A stretch of DNA of 64,000 bases, from contig JAETSX010000009.1 in NCBI GenBank assembly GCA_021769425.1, positions 1 through 64,000 of the forward strand. The letters are read 5' to 3'. This document shows positions 43,969 to 52,342 of the stretch, piece after piece; the stretch's first letter is position 1, and every line of letters begins with the position of its first letter. The position numbers and the translations under genes were made by a program. The notes beneath the pieces were generated by a model. The model searched no databases. It saw only the letters and a program-made list of their open reading frames with translations, and had not been told where the DNA came from. The DNA is from Eubacterium sp. Lineage in GTDB: Bacteria; Bacillota; Clostridia; Lachnospirales; Lachnospiraceae.

Positions 43969-44094
43969 TCACATCCGCCCTTTTTCATCTCCCGATTGAT
44001 ACAGAATGGGATTGTCACGCTATAACTGATAATCAGTTACTTTACAACAACCCCATTCCTGATACTATTTATTTAATGATGTCTGCTTTTTTAT

Positions 44095-44298
44095 GCATGG
44101 CGCCGGCTTCTGCATTTTACGGCATTCTTCATGAGCGCCCTTAAGTCAGCTTCTGCATTTATGGCATTCTTCATGAGTGCCCTTAAGTCAGCTTCTGCAT
44201 TTATGGCATTCTTCATGAGCGCCCTTAAGTCAGCTTCTGCATTTATGGCATTCTTCATGAGTGCCCTTAAGTCAGCTTCTGCATGGCGCCGGCTTCTG
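44095..44298. repeat. 42-bp tandem repeat, about four units
   Basis: GCATTCTTCATGAGYGCCCT followed by TAAGTCAGCTTCTGCATTTATG is repeated about four times, the units alternating GCGCCC/GTGCCC. Both ends carry GCATGGCGCCGGCTTCTG (near 44096 and 44281). CTTAAG and TTCATGA palindromes occur in each unit. The array lies just after the stop of the large secreted enzyme. Frames running through it are by-products of the 42-bp period. Confidence 0.92.
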
Positions 44299-44308
44299 AT
44301 TAATATTT

Positions 44309-47300
44309 TTACTTCGTTATCTTTATCTTTACAGATGCTTTTTTGTTGCTTCCGTCTGTGGCTTTTGCGGTTACTGTTACAGTCTTTCCGCGGCCTGCTT
44401 TCTTTGCAGTCACCACGCCTTTTTTACTTACGGACGCATATTTCTTGTTGCTGACGCTGTAAGCCAATGTTTTATTTGCACCCTTAGATGCAGTAACGGT
44501 AGCTTTCAGGGTTACTTTCTTTCCTGCCTTTACAGATTTTGCGGAAGCTTTCAGCTTCACTTTTTTCACAACGCCTTTCATAATCTTTATCTTAATTGAG
44601 GCTTTTTTTCCGCTTCCGTCTTTTGCCCGGGCTGTGATTGTGACCGTTTTCCCTGCGCCTTTCTTCTTCATGGTTACAACGCCTTTGGAATTTACCGTTG
44701 CATATTTTTTATTGCTGGTACTCCAGGTTACTTTCTTGTTGCTTGCATTGGCAGGCAGTATTTGAGCTTTCAAAGTGATTTTCTTTCCTGCCGCAATTTT
44801 TGTGGAAATCCCCGACAGTTTAATCTTTGTCACTTTGACTGGCTTATTCGCATTATTATTGCTGCTATTGTTATTATTATCGCTGCTATTATTGTTGTTA
44901 CCGTTGCTATTGTTGTTATTATTATTGTTACTATTATTATTGTTATTATTATTGTTATTATCGTTGTTATTGTTATCGTTGTTATCGTTGTCGTTATTAT
45001 CGTTGTTGTTATTATCGTTATTGTCGTTATCGCCGTTATTATCGTTCTTTAAAACCAATCTGTCCTCAGCGCTTTTCAGATCATTCAATGCCCCATCCAC
45101 CTGCTGCTGCGTTGCGGATGCATCTGCCATCACTGCTTTTGCAGATATCAGCGCCTCCTGGAATCTGCCCGCAGATTCTGCCGTATATTTGGAAAGATCA
45201 ATTGCTTCCGCTTCCCGGACAGCCTGCTCCAATTCACTCTTATCCACAGTTCCTGCCACTGCTTCTGTCATGGTAATAACAACTTTCTTTGTCCCTGCCG
45301 GCGCCAGAACGGTTCCTGCTTCTTCATTGATATTCTCCGTCTGTTCTTTGCCGTCTGCCATAACTTTGCTGATATTATTCTTCAGAGAGATCAGTTCTAC
45401 ACTGTATGGAACTTCCAGAGTGTCTCCGGTAAACGCAATTTCCACCTGTTTTCCGGTTGTGGTCATTTTATATCCAACCTTTTTCGCGCCTTCCACTGTG
45501 TAATCTTTAATCTCTACCGGAGCCTGTCCCTCTGCCGTCCATTCTTTCGGAATTCCGCGCCCTATGATGACTTTTTCCCCTAATTTTTCCGCAATTAATG
45601 CATCATACAATACCTTTGTGGCTGTGGACTGTCCCCACATATGCTGGCAGGAACCGCCTCCGCCTTTGGCGTGCGCAATAGCCCAGGGCGAATTGTCATC
45701 CGGATAATCCACGCCTTCCCACCATCCGAAGGGACCGCTCATTGCCTTGTCAATCATAAATTCATATGCCCGGATTCCTGCTTCCCGGTATCTCTCTCCA
45801 CGGAGCGCAGAACTTCCGTAACCTGCGTTATATGCGCTGGAATAATATCCGTGAGGATATCCTCCAAAATTGTAAATAGTATCGGATACTTCTTCCCTCC
45901 TCTCAAATCCATGCTGATAGGTATCGTCAATGAGGCCGATCATCTCACTGTTTTCCTGATCTGCGCCAAACAGGTAGCCATCCCATGCCCAGCGTCCGAA
46001 CAGGAACATGGAAGCCCAGTTTCCGTCCCTGACGTCTCCTCTTGCGCTGTTTTCTGTGGTGACATTCATGTCAATGGAAAGATATGGATAATCGTTTGCT
46101 TCCCGCATCTGACGTTGTTTAGTCTCCACACATTCCAATAACTCACGGTATAATTCTTTTGCCCAGGAAATCTCTGTGGTATATTTCTCATCCGGAGTCT
46201 GCTCATTCAGGCGCTCGCACAAATACTGGTAGGTGGTAAGGCCTGCCAATGCGGCCCAGTTGTCAATCAGCCAGTAACCGTTGGAATCAATGGCATTGGT
46301 TTTCTTAATAATGCCGCCGGCATCCATATCTCTGTCGGTATCCACATTATGGGTATTTGTTTTAATTGTCTCAAACTGTGATTCAATAAATTCAAAATCA
46401 TCGGTTTTCTGAAGATATAACGCATAAGGCCAGCTGTATTTCCACTTGGCGTCATCATACTGAAGCTGCGCCGGAAGGGTTGCCAGATATTCTTTTGCAT
46501 AGGTAAAATCTCCCATGGTCAAAAGTGTAGCCACTATGCCGATGGTGTCATGATCGAACATCTCATCATACCCGTTTTCCCCTACATGGAGCCGCTTCTG
46601 GCCTTCCACATCATCACGGAGAATCAGGGTATAAATAAATCCTGCCTTATAAGCATTGATCAAGTCCTCATTGGGCAGGCTTGTAATAGCGCTTAAAGGT
46701 TCCAGCCTTGCATTCCAATACTCTTTCATTGCTGTATAATTATCGTCAAATCCGCCCTGTGCAGCCAACGCTTCCGCTGCAGGATATGCATAGTCCCCGC
46801 CGAACCGATCTGCGCCGATGGCATAGTCCCTTACTACCGTCTCTCCTGCCGCTGCTGTTTTCGCTGTCTTTGCATCATCATTCAATGGAATCAGCTGCCC
46901 GGAAACCTTTGGAAGCCTTTGTTCTTCTTCTGTGTTGTTTGTCACAGTCATTCTGGAATATGCGATCTCAAAATCCTGCCCATCTATGGTATGTTTATTT
47001 GCAAAGTTTTCAATCTTATAATCCATGCCGCCCTTAGAATATTCGCTGACAAAACATGGAAGGTACCCTTCTGCATTGTACCATTTCACTTTACCCGGAA
47101 TATCTCTTACGCCGAACGTAACCATCGTATTTGCATTATCCCGCAGCCGGTAGCTGCCGTCCAGGTATGCGATGGGCGCATGTTTATCTCCCTCCCATCC
47201 AAAGGAGGATGTCAGGCCCCTGTTGGATTCAAACATATACTGGCCGTCCAGTTCTGACTTGAGGCAGCTTTCATAAGCCTGATTCAAAAACAGATATGCC

Positions 47301-48781
47301 ACATAACATTCACTGTTTGTCGCCTGGCCTCCGCTTATTACAGACTCTGCATATGCAATTTCTGATTCTAACTGATTTGCATAAAATTCTTCATAATCTC
47401 CTAAATTCAATTCTTTAGCCTGACGGAGAACTTCTTCCAATTGTGTTTTATAGTCATTCAAGGTCTGATTCTTAGACAAGGTCGCTGCCTGGAGATTAAA
47501 ATTTCCATACGCATGACTCTTTTTCTTAATCTTTCCTGTTACTGTCAGGCCTTTTCCTTCGGCTATCGACACTTGATAAATTTTGTTTACCGCATTGCCG
47601 CCTGCCTGAAGTTCCTTATTTTCATAAATGGGTTTGCTTTCGCCATCCAGATTAATGGATATCTCTGCATCTGCATTCCATACACCAGAGACGAAAACCA
47701 GTTCACGATCATAATCTGCTGAAGCAATTGTCATCTTATAACCGGCATCTTCTTCAATCGGTTTACCTGTACTGTCTTCCTCTCCATTTTTATAGGTAAA
47801 TACAGCGCCAGTTGTGGAAGCTTTCACTGCATTGTCCGGGGAAACTCCGTCCGACCAGGAATACTCAATTGGCGCATCATGCATTGTAGTTGTCCCATCC
47901 TGGCTCAGCTTATCATATGTAATCTTTGGTTCTACATCTGCTTTGTGCGCAATAACGCCTTTTCCTTGTTCATGCGCACCTACCTCGCCTTCAAAGTGCA
48001 TCCAATCCTCATCGCCCATTTCTGTCAGATTCATTTTCGGCTGGCTGCTGACGTCTTTCACTTTCACTGAAATCGGGGAAGGCTCCGCACTTTTCAATGT
48101 AATTCCGCCAAGGGACATATTTCCGTCTTTATTGGTTTTTTCTGTCAGCGTAGCCGTTACTTCCACGGAATTATGTTCACGGATGACAAGGGTATATTTT
48201 TTCACCGGCGCCTCTCCGCTTGCTTTTAATTCTGTGGTATAAACCGGCGTTGTCTCCCCGTTTACACAGATTCGGAAGGTTGCTGTCGCCTCCCAGATTC
48301 CGGAAACAAAAGTCAGCATTCTGGTCTCTTCCGCTGCCGGAAGCGATATCTTATAGGTATTCCCCTCAATGGGCATGCCTACAGAAGAAGTATCTCCTTT
48401 TTTATACAAAAATGCTCCTGATTTGGGAGCCTTTGTTACCGATTCCTGCACCGTTCCGTCTGTCCATGTGTACAGCATCGGAGAATCACCCACCGGCTGC
48501 ACATCTTCCCCGGTAAGGTTTTCAAATTTTATAATTTCCGCAGCGCCTTTTTTCCTGTTGATTTCCTGTCCTGCAATATGAACCCAGTCCAGAGTTCCTT
48601 CTTCCGTCAGATTCAGTTCATCTCCGGATGTCACTTTTTCAATCACCGCAACCAGCGGATTTAAGCCGCCTGGTTCATCTTCTGTCTTCGGCGCGGCAAA
48701 TGCCGGCATGATTCCGCCTACTGCCATTGAAACACTCAGCAGAATACTTAACAGCATCTTTGTAGATTTCCTGCTCTTCAT
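44309..48781 (-). CDS. Large secreted multidomain carbohydrate-active protein, (alpha/alpha)6-type core
   Basis: About 1,490 residues with a Sec signal (KMLLSILLSVSMAVGGIMPAFA). Two related N-terminal beta modules follow (DWVHIAGQEIN... and DWMHFEGEVGAH..., both ending with TFVSGIWEA/VFVSGVWNA). The core (about 480-1110) looks like a helical-barrel glycosidase: MFDHDTIGIVATLLTMGDF, YSWPYALYLQKT, GYWLIDNWAALAGL, GNWASMFLFGRWAWDGYLFG, GPFGWWEGV, SCQHMWGQSTATKVLYDALI. A FIVAR-like helical module, a ~70-residue Asn/Asp/Ser linker and two Lys-rich BIg2 domains end the protein; no LPXTG. I do not recognise an exact family. Context predicts it feeds the adjacent importer. AAGGAGGAG precedes ATG 48784/48781. 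Confidence 0.8.
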   Translation of the reverse strand: MKSRKSTKMLLSILLSVSMAVGGIMPAFAAPKTEDEPGGLNPLVAVIEKVTSGDELNLTEEGTLDWVHIAGQEINRKKGAAEIIKFENLTGEDVQPVGDSPMLYTWTDGTVQESVTKAPKSGAFLYKKGDTSSVGMPIEGNTYKISLPAAEETRMLTFVSGIWEATATFRICVNGETTPVYTTELKASGEAPVKKYTLVIREHNSVEVTATLTEKTNKDGNMSLGGITLKSAEPSPISVKVKDVSSQPKMNLTEMGDEDWMHFEGEVGAHEQGKGVIAHKADVEPKITYDKLSQDGTTTMHDAPIEYSWSDGVSPDNAVKASTTGAVFTYKNGEEDSTGKPIEEDAGYKMTIASADYDRELVFVSGVWNADAEISINLDGESKPIYENKELQAGGNAVNKIYQVSIAEGKGLTVTGKIKKKSHAYGNFNLQAATLSKNQTLNDYKTQLEEVLRQAKELNLGDYEEFYANQLESEIAYAESVISGGQATNSECYVAYLFLNQAYESCLKSELDGQYMFESNRGLTSSFGWEGDKHAPIAYLDGSYRLRDNANTMVTFGVRDIPGKVKWYNAEGYLPCFVSEYSKGGMDYKIENFANKHTIDGQDFEIAYSRMTVTNNTEEEQRLPKVSGQLIPLNDDAKTAKTAAAGETVVRDYAIGADRFGGDYAYPAAEALAAQGGFDDNYTAMKEYWNARLEPLSAITSLPNEDLINAYKAGFIYTLILRDDVEGQKRLHVGENGYDEMFDHDTIGIVATLLTMGDFTYAKEYLATLPAQLQYDDAKWKYSWPYALYLQKTDDFEFIESQFETIKTNTHNVDTDRDMDAGGIIKKTNAIDSNGYWLIDNWAALAGLTTYQYLCERLNEQTPDEKYTTEISWAKELYRELLECVETKQRQMREANDYPYLSIDMNVTTENSARGDVRDGNWASMFLFGRWAWDGYLFGADQENSEMIGLIDDTYQHGFERREEVSDTIYNFGGYPHGYYSSAYNAGYGSSALRGERYREAGIRAYEFMIDKAMSGPFGWWEGVDYPDDNSPWAIAHAKGGGGSCQHMWGQSTATKVLYDALIAEKLGEKVIIGRGIPKEWTAEGQAPVEIKDYTVEGAKKVGYKMTTTGKQVEIAFTGDTLEVPYSVELISLKNNISKVMADGKEQTENINEEAGTVLAPAGTKKVVITMTEAVAGTVDKSELEQAVREAEAIDLSKYTAESAGRFQEALISAKAVMADASATQQQVDGALNDLKSAEDRLVLKNDNNGDNDNNDNNNNDNNDNDNNDNNNNDNNNNNNNNNSNNNNNNNSNGNNNNSSDNNNNSSNNNANKPVKVTKIKLSGISTKIAAGKKITLKAQILPANASNKKVTWSTSNKKYATVNSKGVVTMKKKGAGKTVTITARAKDGSGKKASIKIKIMKGVVKKVKLKASAKSVKAGKKVTLKATVTASKGANKTLAYSVSNKKYASVSKKGVVTAKKAGRGKTVTVTAKATDGSNKKASVKIKITK
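44850..45055. repeat. Trinucleotide low-complexity tract coding the Asn/Asp/Ser linker
   Basis: Long run of GTT/ATT/GCT triplets on the plus strand, encoding Asn, Asp and Ser on the minus strand. It produces long shadow frames of Ile/Val or Leu on the opposite strand, which are not genes. Length is likely unstable. Confidence 0.9.
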
Positions 48782-48836
48782 CATTTCTCCTCCTTTTGTC
48801 TGATTTTTTGACTGGTACTGTCTTTTGTACACATTA

Positions 48837-48842
48837 ATTATA
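48837..48842 (-). promoter_or_regulatory. -10 box ahead of the large secreted enzyme gene
   Basis: TATAAT on the minus strand in GCTATAATTAATG, about 53 bp before the start codon. No good -35 is found at 16-18 bp, which fits positive control by the nearby YesN-type activator. Confidence 0.55.
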
Positions 48843-49030
48843 GCGAGCAGGGAATTTTCATAACATAATATACTTTTACTTTTTCTTATGTTATTTTGCT
48901 TTCTTTATGAAAAATCAAGTGAAATATTGTAGAGATTTTTACCATTTTATTTCAAATAGTAGAGAGATAATTCAGCAGAATAGACAAAACTGATAATTGA
49001 CACGTAATATTTTGCCGAAATAAAATAAAA

Positions 49031-49100
49031 CAAAGCAGGCAGGCTCACATCAGCTCCCCTAATCCCTCACTCATGAGTGACCTGGACACTTTGCCGCGCT
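49031..49100. repeat. Dispersed repeat family R2, left-half copy
   Basis: CAAAGCAGGCAGGCTCACATCAGCTCCCCTAATCCCTCACTCATGAGTGACCTGGACACTTTGCCGCGCT parallels 61964-62034 (CAAAGTGGGC..., CATCCGCTTCCCTAACTCTTC, ATCATGAGGGTCTTGAACAC, TTTGCTGCGCC). The right half of the family is absent. The rest of the 48843-49302 gap is AT-rich with no gene. Confidence 0.75.
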
Positions 49101-49102
49101 AA

Positions 49103-49142
49103 AAAATGCTATGCAATCCGTGAACTTTTTGCATAGCATTTT
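49103..49142 (-). terminator. Intrinsic terminator of the DUF6033-like gene
   Basis: Perfect 14-bp stem (AAAATGCTATGCAA with TTGCATAGCATTTT), 12-nt loop, and a T-run on the minus strand. It lies 160 bp past the stop. It is also symmetrical enough to act from the other side. Confidence 0.75.
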
Positions 49143-49302
49143 CTATTTATTTTCCGTTTATCTGGCGTAAGTCATAATTGTTGCAATATTTTCTTATGGA
49201 GGATTGACTTCTTAGAAAGTCCTTCTTGCATATTAATATGTCGTTTTCATCATCATTCAAAAGCAGCCGCTGCTTTCATTCCTGTCTTCCGGATCTGCCA
49301 CT

Positions 49303-50013
49303 CTAAATGCTGAAATCGTATCTTTCGCCGATTCCCGACACCTTCTCTGCCCTGATATCCTCCCAGTTAACTTTTTTGATTTTCTCCAAAAGCGCTTCCA
49401 TACTGTCTGCCTGGACTGTGGTGCGTTTTACAGCGTTGTTATTCTTAGAATAGATGTTGTTATTGTTCTTCTGGCTCTCTGTGCGCTTTGCGTCCCTGCC
49501 TTCCTCAATCCGCTCTTTCTGCTTCGCGCTTGTTTTCTCCAGTTCTGCAAAAAAGCTGGTGGAACCATCGTCGCGGAATTCTATGCCGATTCTGGTAATC
49601 TCTGTATCCTTCGTTCCTGCAGCGCCCAATGCCTGCTCATATCCAAACTTCTGATTAATCTCCTTGGACATGCGCACAGCGCCTTCCATGCCTTTGATTT
49701 TTTCTTCCAAATATTTATCATCGGAAGCCATTTTCTCCAATTCATCACTGGAAAACAGCACGGAAAATTCTTTGGTTCCCTTAGAAAGCATCTCTTTGGC
49801 ATTGTCGCCTTTATTGAGCGCCATGAAATCCATGTCTTTGTATTTGTTTCTAAGCTGTTTCAATAAATCCTGAGCCTGACGGGAAAGACCTGACTCTTTC
49901 TCCTTATCCACATATCCAGACTGGATTTTCTCTGCCTGCTGCTTTGTTCTCTGATCTGCTCTTGGGGTGTTATAATAATTATTGATCTGTTGATATGCTC
50001 CTACCTGTACCAT
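49303..50013 (-). CDS. Uncharacterised Lachnospiraceae-type protein (DUF6033-like)
   Basis: 236-residue soluble protein, mostly charged helix. It starts VQVGAYQQINNYYNTPRAD, a pattern I associate with small proteins of Lachnospiraceae labelled DUF6033, though I cannot verify the family here. Features: SRQAQDLLKQLRNKYKDMDFM, ELEKMASDDKYLEEKIKGMEG, a beta segment ITRIGIEFRDDGSTSFFAELE and an Asn-rich stretch before the C-terminal MEALLEKIKKVNWE. No signal peptide or membrane helix. AAGGAGGAT precedes ATG 50013; the open frame upstream lacks a site. Function unknown. Confidence 0.7.
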   Translation of the reverse strand: MVQVGAYQQINNYYNTPRADQRTKQQAEKIQSGYVDKEKESGLSRQAQDLLKQLRNKYKDMDFMALNKGDNAKEMLSKGTKEFSVLFSSDELEKMASDDKYLEEKIKGMEGAVRMSKEINQKFGYEQALGAAGTKDTEITRIGIEFRDDGSTSFFAELEKTSAKQKERIEEGRDAKRTESQKNNNNIYSKNNNAVKRTTVQADSMEALLEKIKKVNWEDIRAEKVSGIGERYDFSI

Positions 50014-50157
50014 ATGTTTATCCTCCTTGAACTTGATTTGAAATCCTTTTCCGGCATACGCTGCCTTTTCTATTTTATCGGCAGATAAAGTGTGGTTTAT
50101 TACCTTTTTCTGGCATTTAGCATTCAATTTCTTTTACCAGAATTATATTTGCCGGCA

Positions 50158-50246
50158 GCCGGGGTGCATTGTAGCGATGCGCCTATGACATCCATGCGGC
50201 AGCTTCTGCTTGGGAGGCAGCGTAAGGCGCCCATCAACACCCCGTT
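50158..50246. other. Multi-stem inverted repeat region, possible structured RNA or relic
   Basis: CGGGGTG (50160-50166) pairs with CACCCCG (50238-50244), GCGCC (50179-50183) with GGCGC (50226-50230), and a small GCAG-CTT-CTGC hairpin is nested inside. GC content is much higher than in the flanks. The outer stem overlaps the vsr stop. No T-run follows, so it is not a standard terminator. No RNA family is recognised. Confidence 0.4.
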
Positions 50247-50701
50247 TGCCCTGTACCATTAGGGCTGATAAAGACTTCTTCCATACACTCATCAAAAATC
50301 ATTTCCTCTACAACTCTAACGCATTCATTTACATCTCTCGCAATATCCTTACCCCAGAACCTCACAACATTCCAACCTAAAAACCTGAGTTTTTTCTCAT
50401 TCTCCCTATCACGCTGCCTGTTCCGTTCAATTTTCTTAATCCAATAATCTGCATTGTTCCCCTTTTGTAACTGTAACTTGAGTTTGTCCCAATCCTTTCC
50501 ATGAAAAAACTCACTGTCACAGAATATAACAATCTTATATTTAGGAATAACGATATCCGGCTTTCCAGGCAGTTTAGCATAGTTTTTACGATATCGGAAT
50601 CCCTTTTCCCACAACGCTTTTCTTAATGCAACCTCAATAGATGTATCTTTGCTCTTAACACGCTTCATAGTTTTTGTAACTACCTCTTTGTCACGCGCCA
50701 T
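50234..50701 (-). CDS. vsr: Very short patch repair endonuclease (Vsr)
   Basis: Nicks DNA at T:G mismatches that arise when methylated cytosine deaminates. The family pattern is clear: MKRVKSKDTSIEVALRKALWEKGFRYRKNYAKLPGKPDIV, KIVIFCDSEFFHGKDW with the catalytic Asp, and WIKKIERNRQRDRENEKKLRFLGWNVVRFWGKDI. 155 residues. AGAGGTG precedes the ATG. It lies 18 bp after the cytosine methyltransferase gene, its natural partner. The C-terminus extends into the structured GC-rich region. Confidence 0.95.
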   Translation of the reverse strand: MARDKEVVTKTMKRVKSKDTSIEVALRKALWEKGFRYRKNYAKLPGKPDIVIPKYKIVIFCDSEFFHGKDWDKLKLQLQKGNNADYWIKKIERNRQRDRENEKKLRFLGWNVVRFWGKDIARDVNECVRVVEEMIFDECMEEVFISPNGTGQTGC

Positions 50702-50719
50702 TTTGCCACACCTCTATTC

Positions 50720-51856
50720 TCAAAACACCAATGGTATAAACTTTTCAATCACTTTAGCCACCATACTGACCGGAATTGCATTTCCTGCCTGTTTCCTAGT
50801 CTGAGCATCCGACACGACAATTTTAAATTCATCCGGAAACCCCTGCAGCCGTAACATTTCTCTGGGCGTCAGCCTCCGCTCCCCATCAACAAGCAAATAA
50901 TTGTAGCTTGCTCCCGCCCGCAATGCACAGCTATATGGATAAGATGATATATTTCCTGATTTATTTTCATGCCAAATAGCTGGCGCTGTTTCTGCTGTAT
51001 GCATCTCCTTACGCTTTTTTACTATTTCTTCTGAAGCATAGTGTTTCTTGTCCACTTCATCTTCCAATATGTCTTTCAAAGTCTTTACATTCTCAATATT
51101 AAACTTCCAATCCATATTAAACGGCTTCTTTGCGCCAACTATAATAATTCTCTCACGCTTTTGCGGCAGACCAAAATCAAGGGCATTTAAAACTTGGTAA
51201 TCCACATAATATCCCAATTCTTCCCTTAAAACATAGATAATCGTTTTAAAAGTCTTTCCTCCGTCATGGCCAACAAGATTTTTCACATTCTCCAATACAA
51301 AAGCGTTTGGCTGCTTTTCCTTTATTATGCGGGCAATGTCAAAAAAAAGCGTTCCCTTCGTATTATCTGCAAATCCTTTCTGTAAGCCACAAATTGAAAA
51401 CGCCTGACATGGAAATCCTGCAAAGAGCAGATCAAAATCCGGAATATCCTTTTCATCGACTTCAGTAATATCCCCCGCAGGCTTTTCATTAAAATTCGCT
51501 TCATAACTTTCCGCCGCAAACTTGTCTATATCACTGCTAAACATACATTGTCCTTTCATTCCCAACTTTTCAAATGCTTGTTGTGAAGCATAACGGAAAC
51601 CGCCTATGCCACAGAATAAATCAATATATTTTATGTTTGGGGGCAATTCTTGCTTTTCCACGGATGGTATCGTGAAAAATAACCGCTCGACATTTACAGA
51701 CAATTCTTCAGACAATCGAACTGCCACATCTATTGATGGCGTTGTTTTATTCCTCTCTATCATAGATAAATATTTTCTGCTTATGCCTACCATAGAAGCC
51801 AATTGCTCCTGTGTAATATTTCTTTCCTTCCTGTATTCCCTGACTAAGTTTATCAT
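50720..51856 (-). CDS. DNA cytosine-5 methyltransferase with N-terminal XRE domain
   Basis: Methylates cytosine in a specific DNA site. Residues 1-65 are a helix-turn-helix (EYRKERNITQEQLASMVGISRKYLSMIERNKTTPS), a fusion that lets such enzymes repress their own promoter. The C5 motifs follow: IKYIDLFCGIGGFR (SAM), FAGFPCQAFSICG (catalytic Cys), FVLENVKNL, and the C-terminal RLQGFPDEFK...RKQAGNAIPV. The target-recognition region lies around 240-330; the site cannot be told. ATG 51856 follows GGGAG and the predicted transcription start; the Met at 51892 lies at the start point itself. No restriction endonuclease is nearby. Confidence 0.95.
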   Translation of the reverse strand: MINLVREYRKERNITQEQLASMVGISRKYLSMIERNKTTPSIDVAVRLSEELSVNVERLFFTIPSVEKQELPPNIKYIDLFCGIGGFRYASQQAFEKLGMKGQCMFSSDIDKFAAESYEANFNEKPAGDITEVDEKDIPDFDLLFAGFPCQAFSICGLQKGFADNTKGTLFFDIARIIKEKQPNAFVLENVKNLVGHDGGKTFKTIIYVLREELGYYVDYQVLNALDFGLPQKRERIIIVGAKKPFNMDWKFNIENVKTLKDILEDEVDKKHYASEEIVKKRKEMHTAETAPAIWHENKSGNISSYPYSCALRAGASYNYLLVDGERRLTPREMLRLQGFPDEFKIVVSDAQTRKQAGNAIPVSMVAKVIEKFIPLVF

Positions 51857-51895
51857 AGCATTTTCTCCCAAAATGTGAACTTTATTTCTCATTTT

Positions 51896-51924
51896 ATTAT
51901 ATATCGCCTATTCTTATATGTCTA
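51896..51924 (-). promoter_or_regulatory. Promoter of the cytosine methyltransferase-vsr operon
   Basis: On the minus strand TAGACA (51919-51924) and TATAAT (51896-51901) with a 17-bp spacer. It places transcription start near 51889, supporting the downstream start codon at 51856. Confidence 0.8.
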
Positions 51925-51980
51925 TATTCATTCACAAATTTTATTTTATATACGAGTATGCCATAATCAATCCGAATTTG

Positions 51981-52124
51981 CACCTGCAAAGATATCAAGG
52001 AAGAATGAGTTGCAGCAAGGGTTACAACGACTGATGAGGGCCTGCCCCGCTTTATCGGGCACAACGTGACAGATGGAAATTCAGACAAATAAAAACTGCG
52101 ATATTTAACCGCCGGAGTAATATC
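51981..52124. repeat. Dispersed element R1 (long form, second copy)
   Basis: Shares GATGAGGG(T/C)CTGCCCCGCT, TTATCGGGCACAACG and CAGATGGAAATT(T/C)AGACAA with 31906-32092, and ends GATATTTAACCGCCGGAGTAATATC. The left terminal sequence is eroded. Confidence 0.85.
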
Positions 52125-52174
52125 ACAACACTTAAAATCCTATTCCAATAACGCTGAAATTTATTTATAATTAT

Positions 52175-52267
52175 TATACCCGTGAGCGAAATCATTTGCC
52201 AGATGATCGTTCATAGCTTTGAGGAAAAAAGCAAATGATTTGGCAAATAAGTATGCTCATGAGTATA
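52175..52267. repeat. Dispersed dyad element R3, copy 3
   Basis: TATACCCGTGAGCGAAATCATTTGCCAG at one end and GCAAATGATTTGGCAAATAAGTATGCTCATGAGTATA at the other, the best-preserved inverted-repeat ends of the family. It lies just upstream of the MerR gene promoter. Confidence 0.9.
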
Positions 52268-52291
52268 ACAGAAAAAATTTCAAATTCAGTA

Positions 52292-52322
52292 TTGACTCTC
52301 TCGTAACGTAACGAATTACGAT
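52292..52322 (+). promoter_or_regulatory. MerR-type promoter with 19-bp spacer
   Basis: TTGACT (52292-52297) and TACGAT (52317-52322) are 19 bp apart, the long spacer characteristic of MerR-activated promoters. The spacer contains CGTAACGTAACG and CGTA-ACGAAT-TACG symmetry. The regulator probably controls its own gene. Confidence 0.8.
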
Positions 52323-52342
52323 TAAACCGAAAGGAGGAAAAA

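Noticed and set aside
44131-44454. Plus-strand frame with MSALKSASAFMAFF repeats
   Set aside because: By-product of the 42-bp tandem repeat; no ribosome site and no similarity.
44762-45503. Plus-strand frames of poly-Leu and Ile/Val, looking like membrane proteins
   Set aside because: They are the reverse of the Asn/Asp/Ser triplet tract of the large secreted enzyme.
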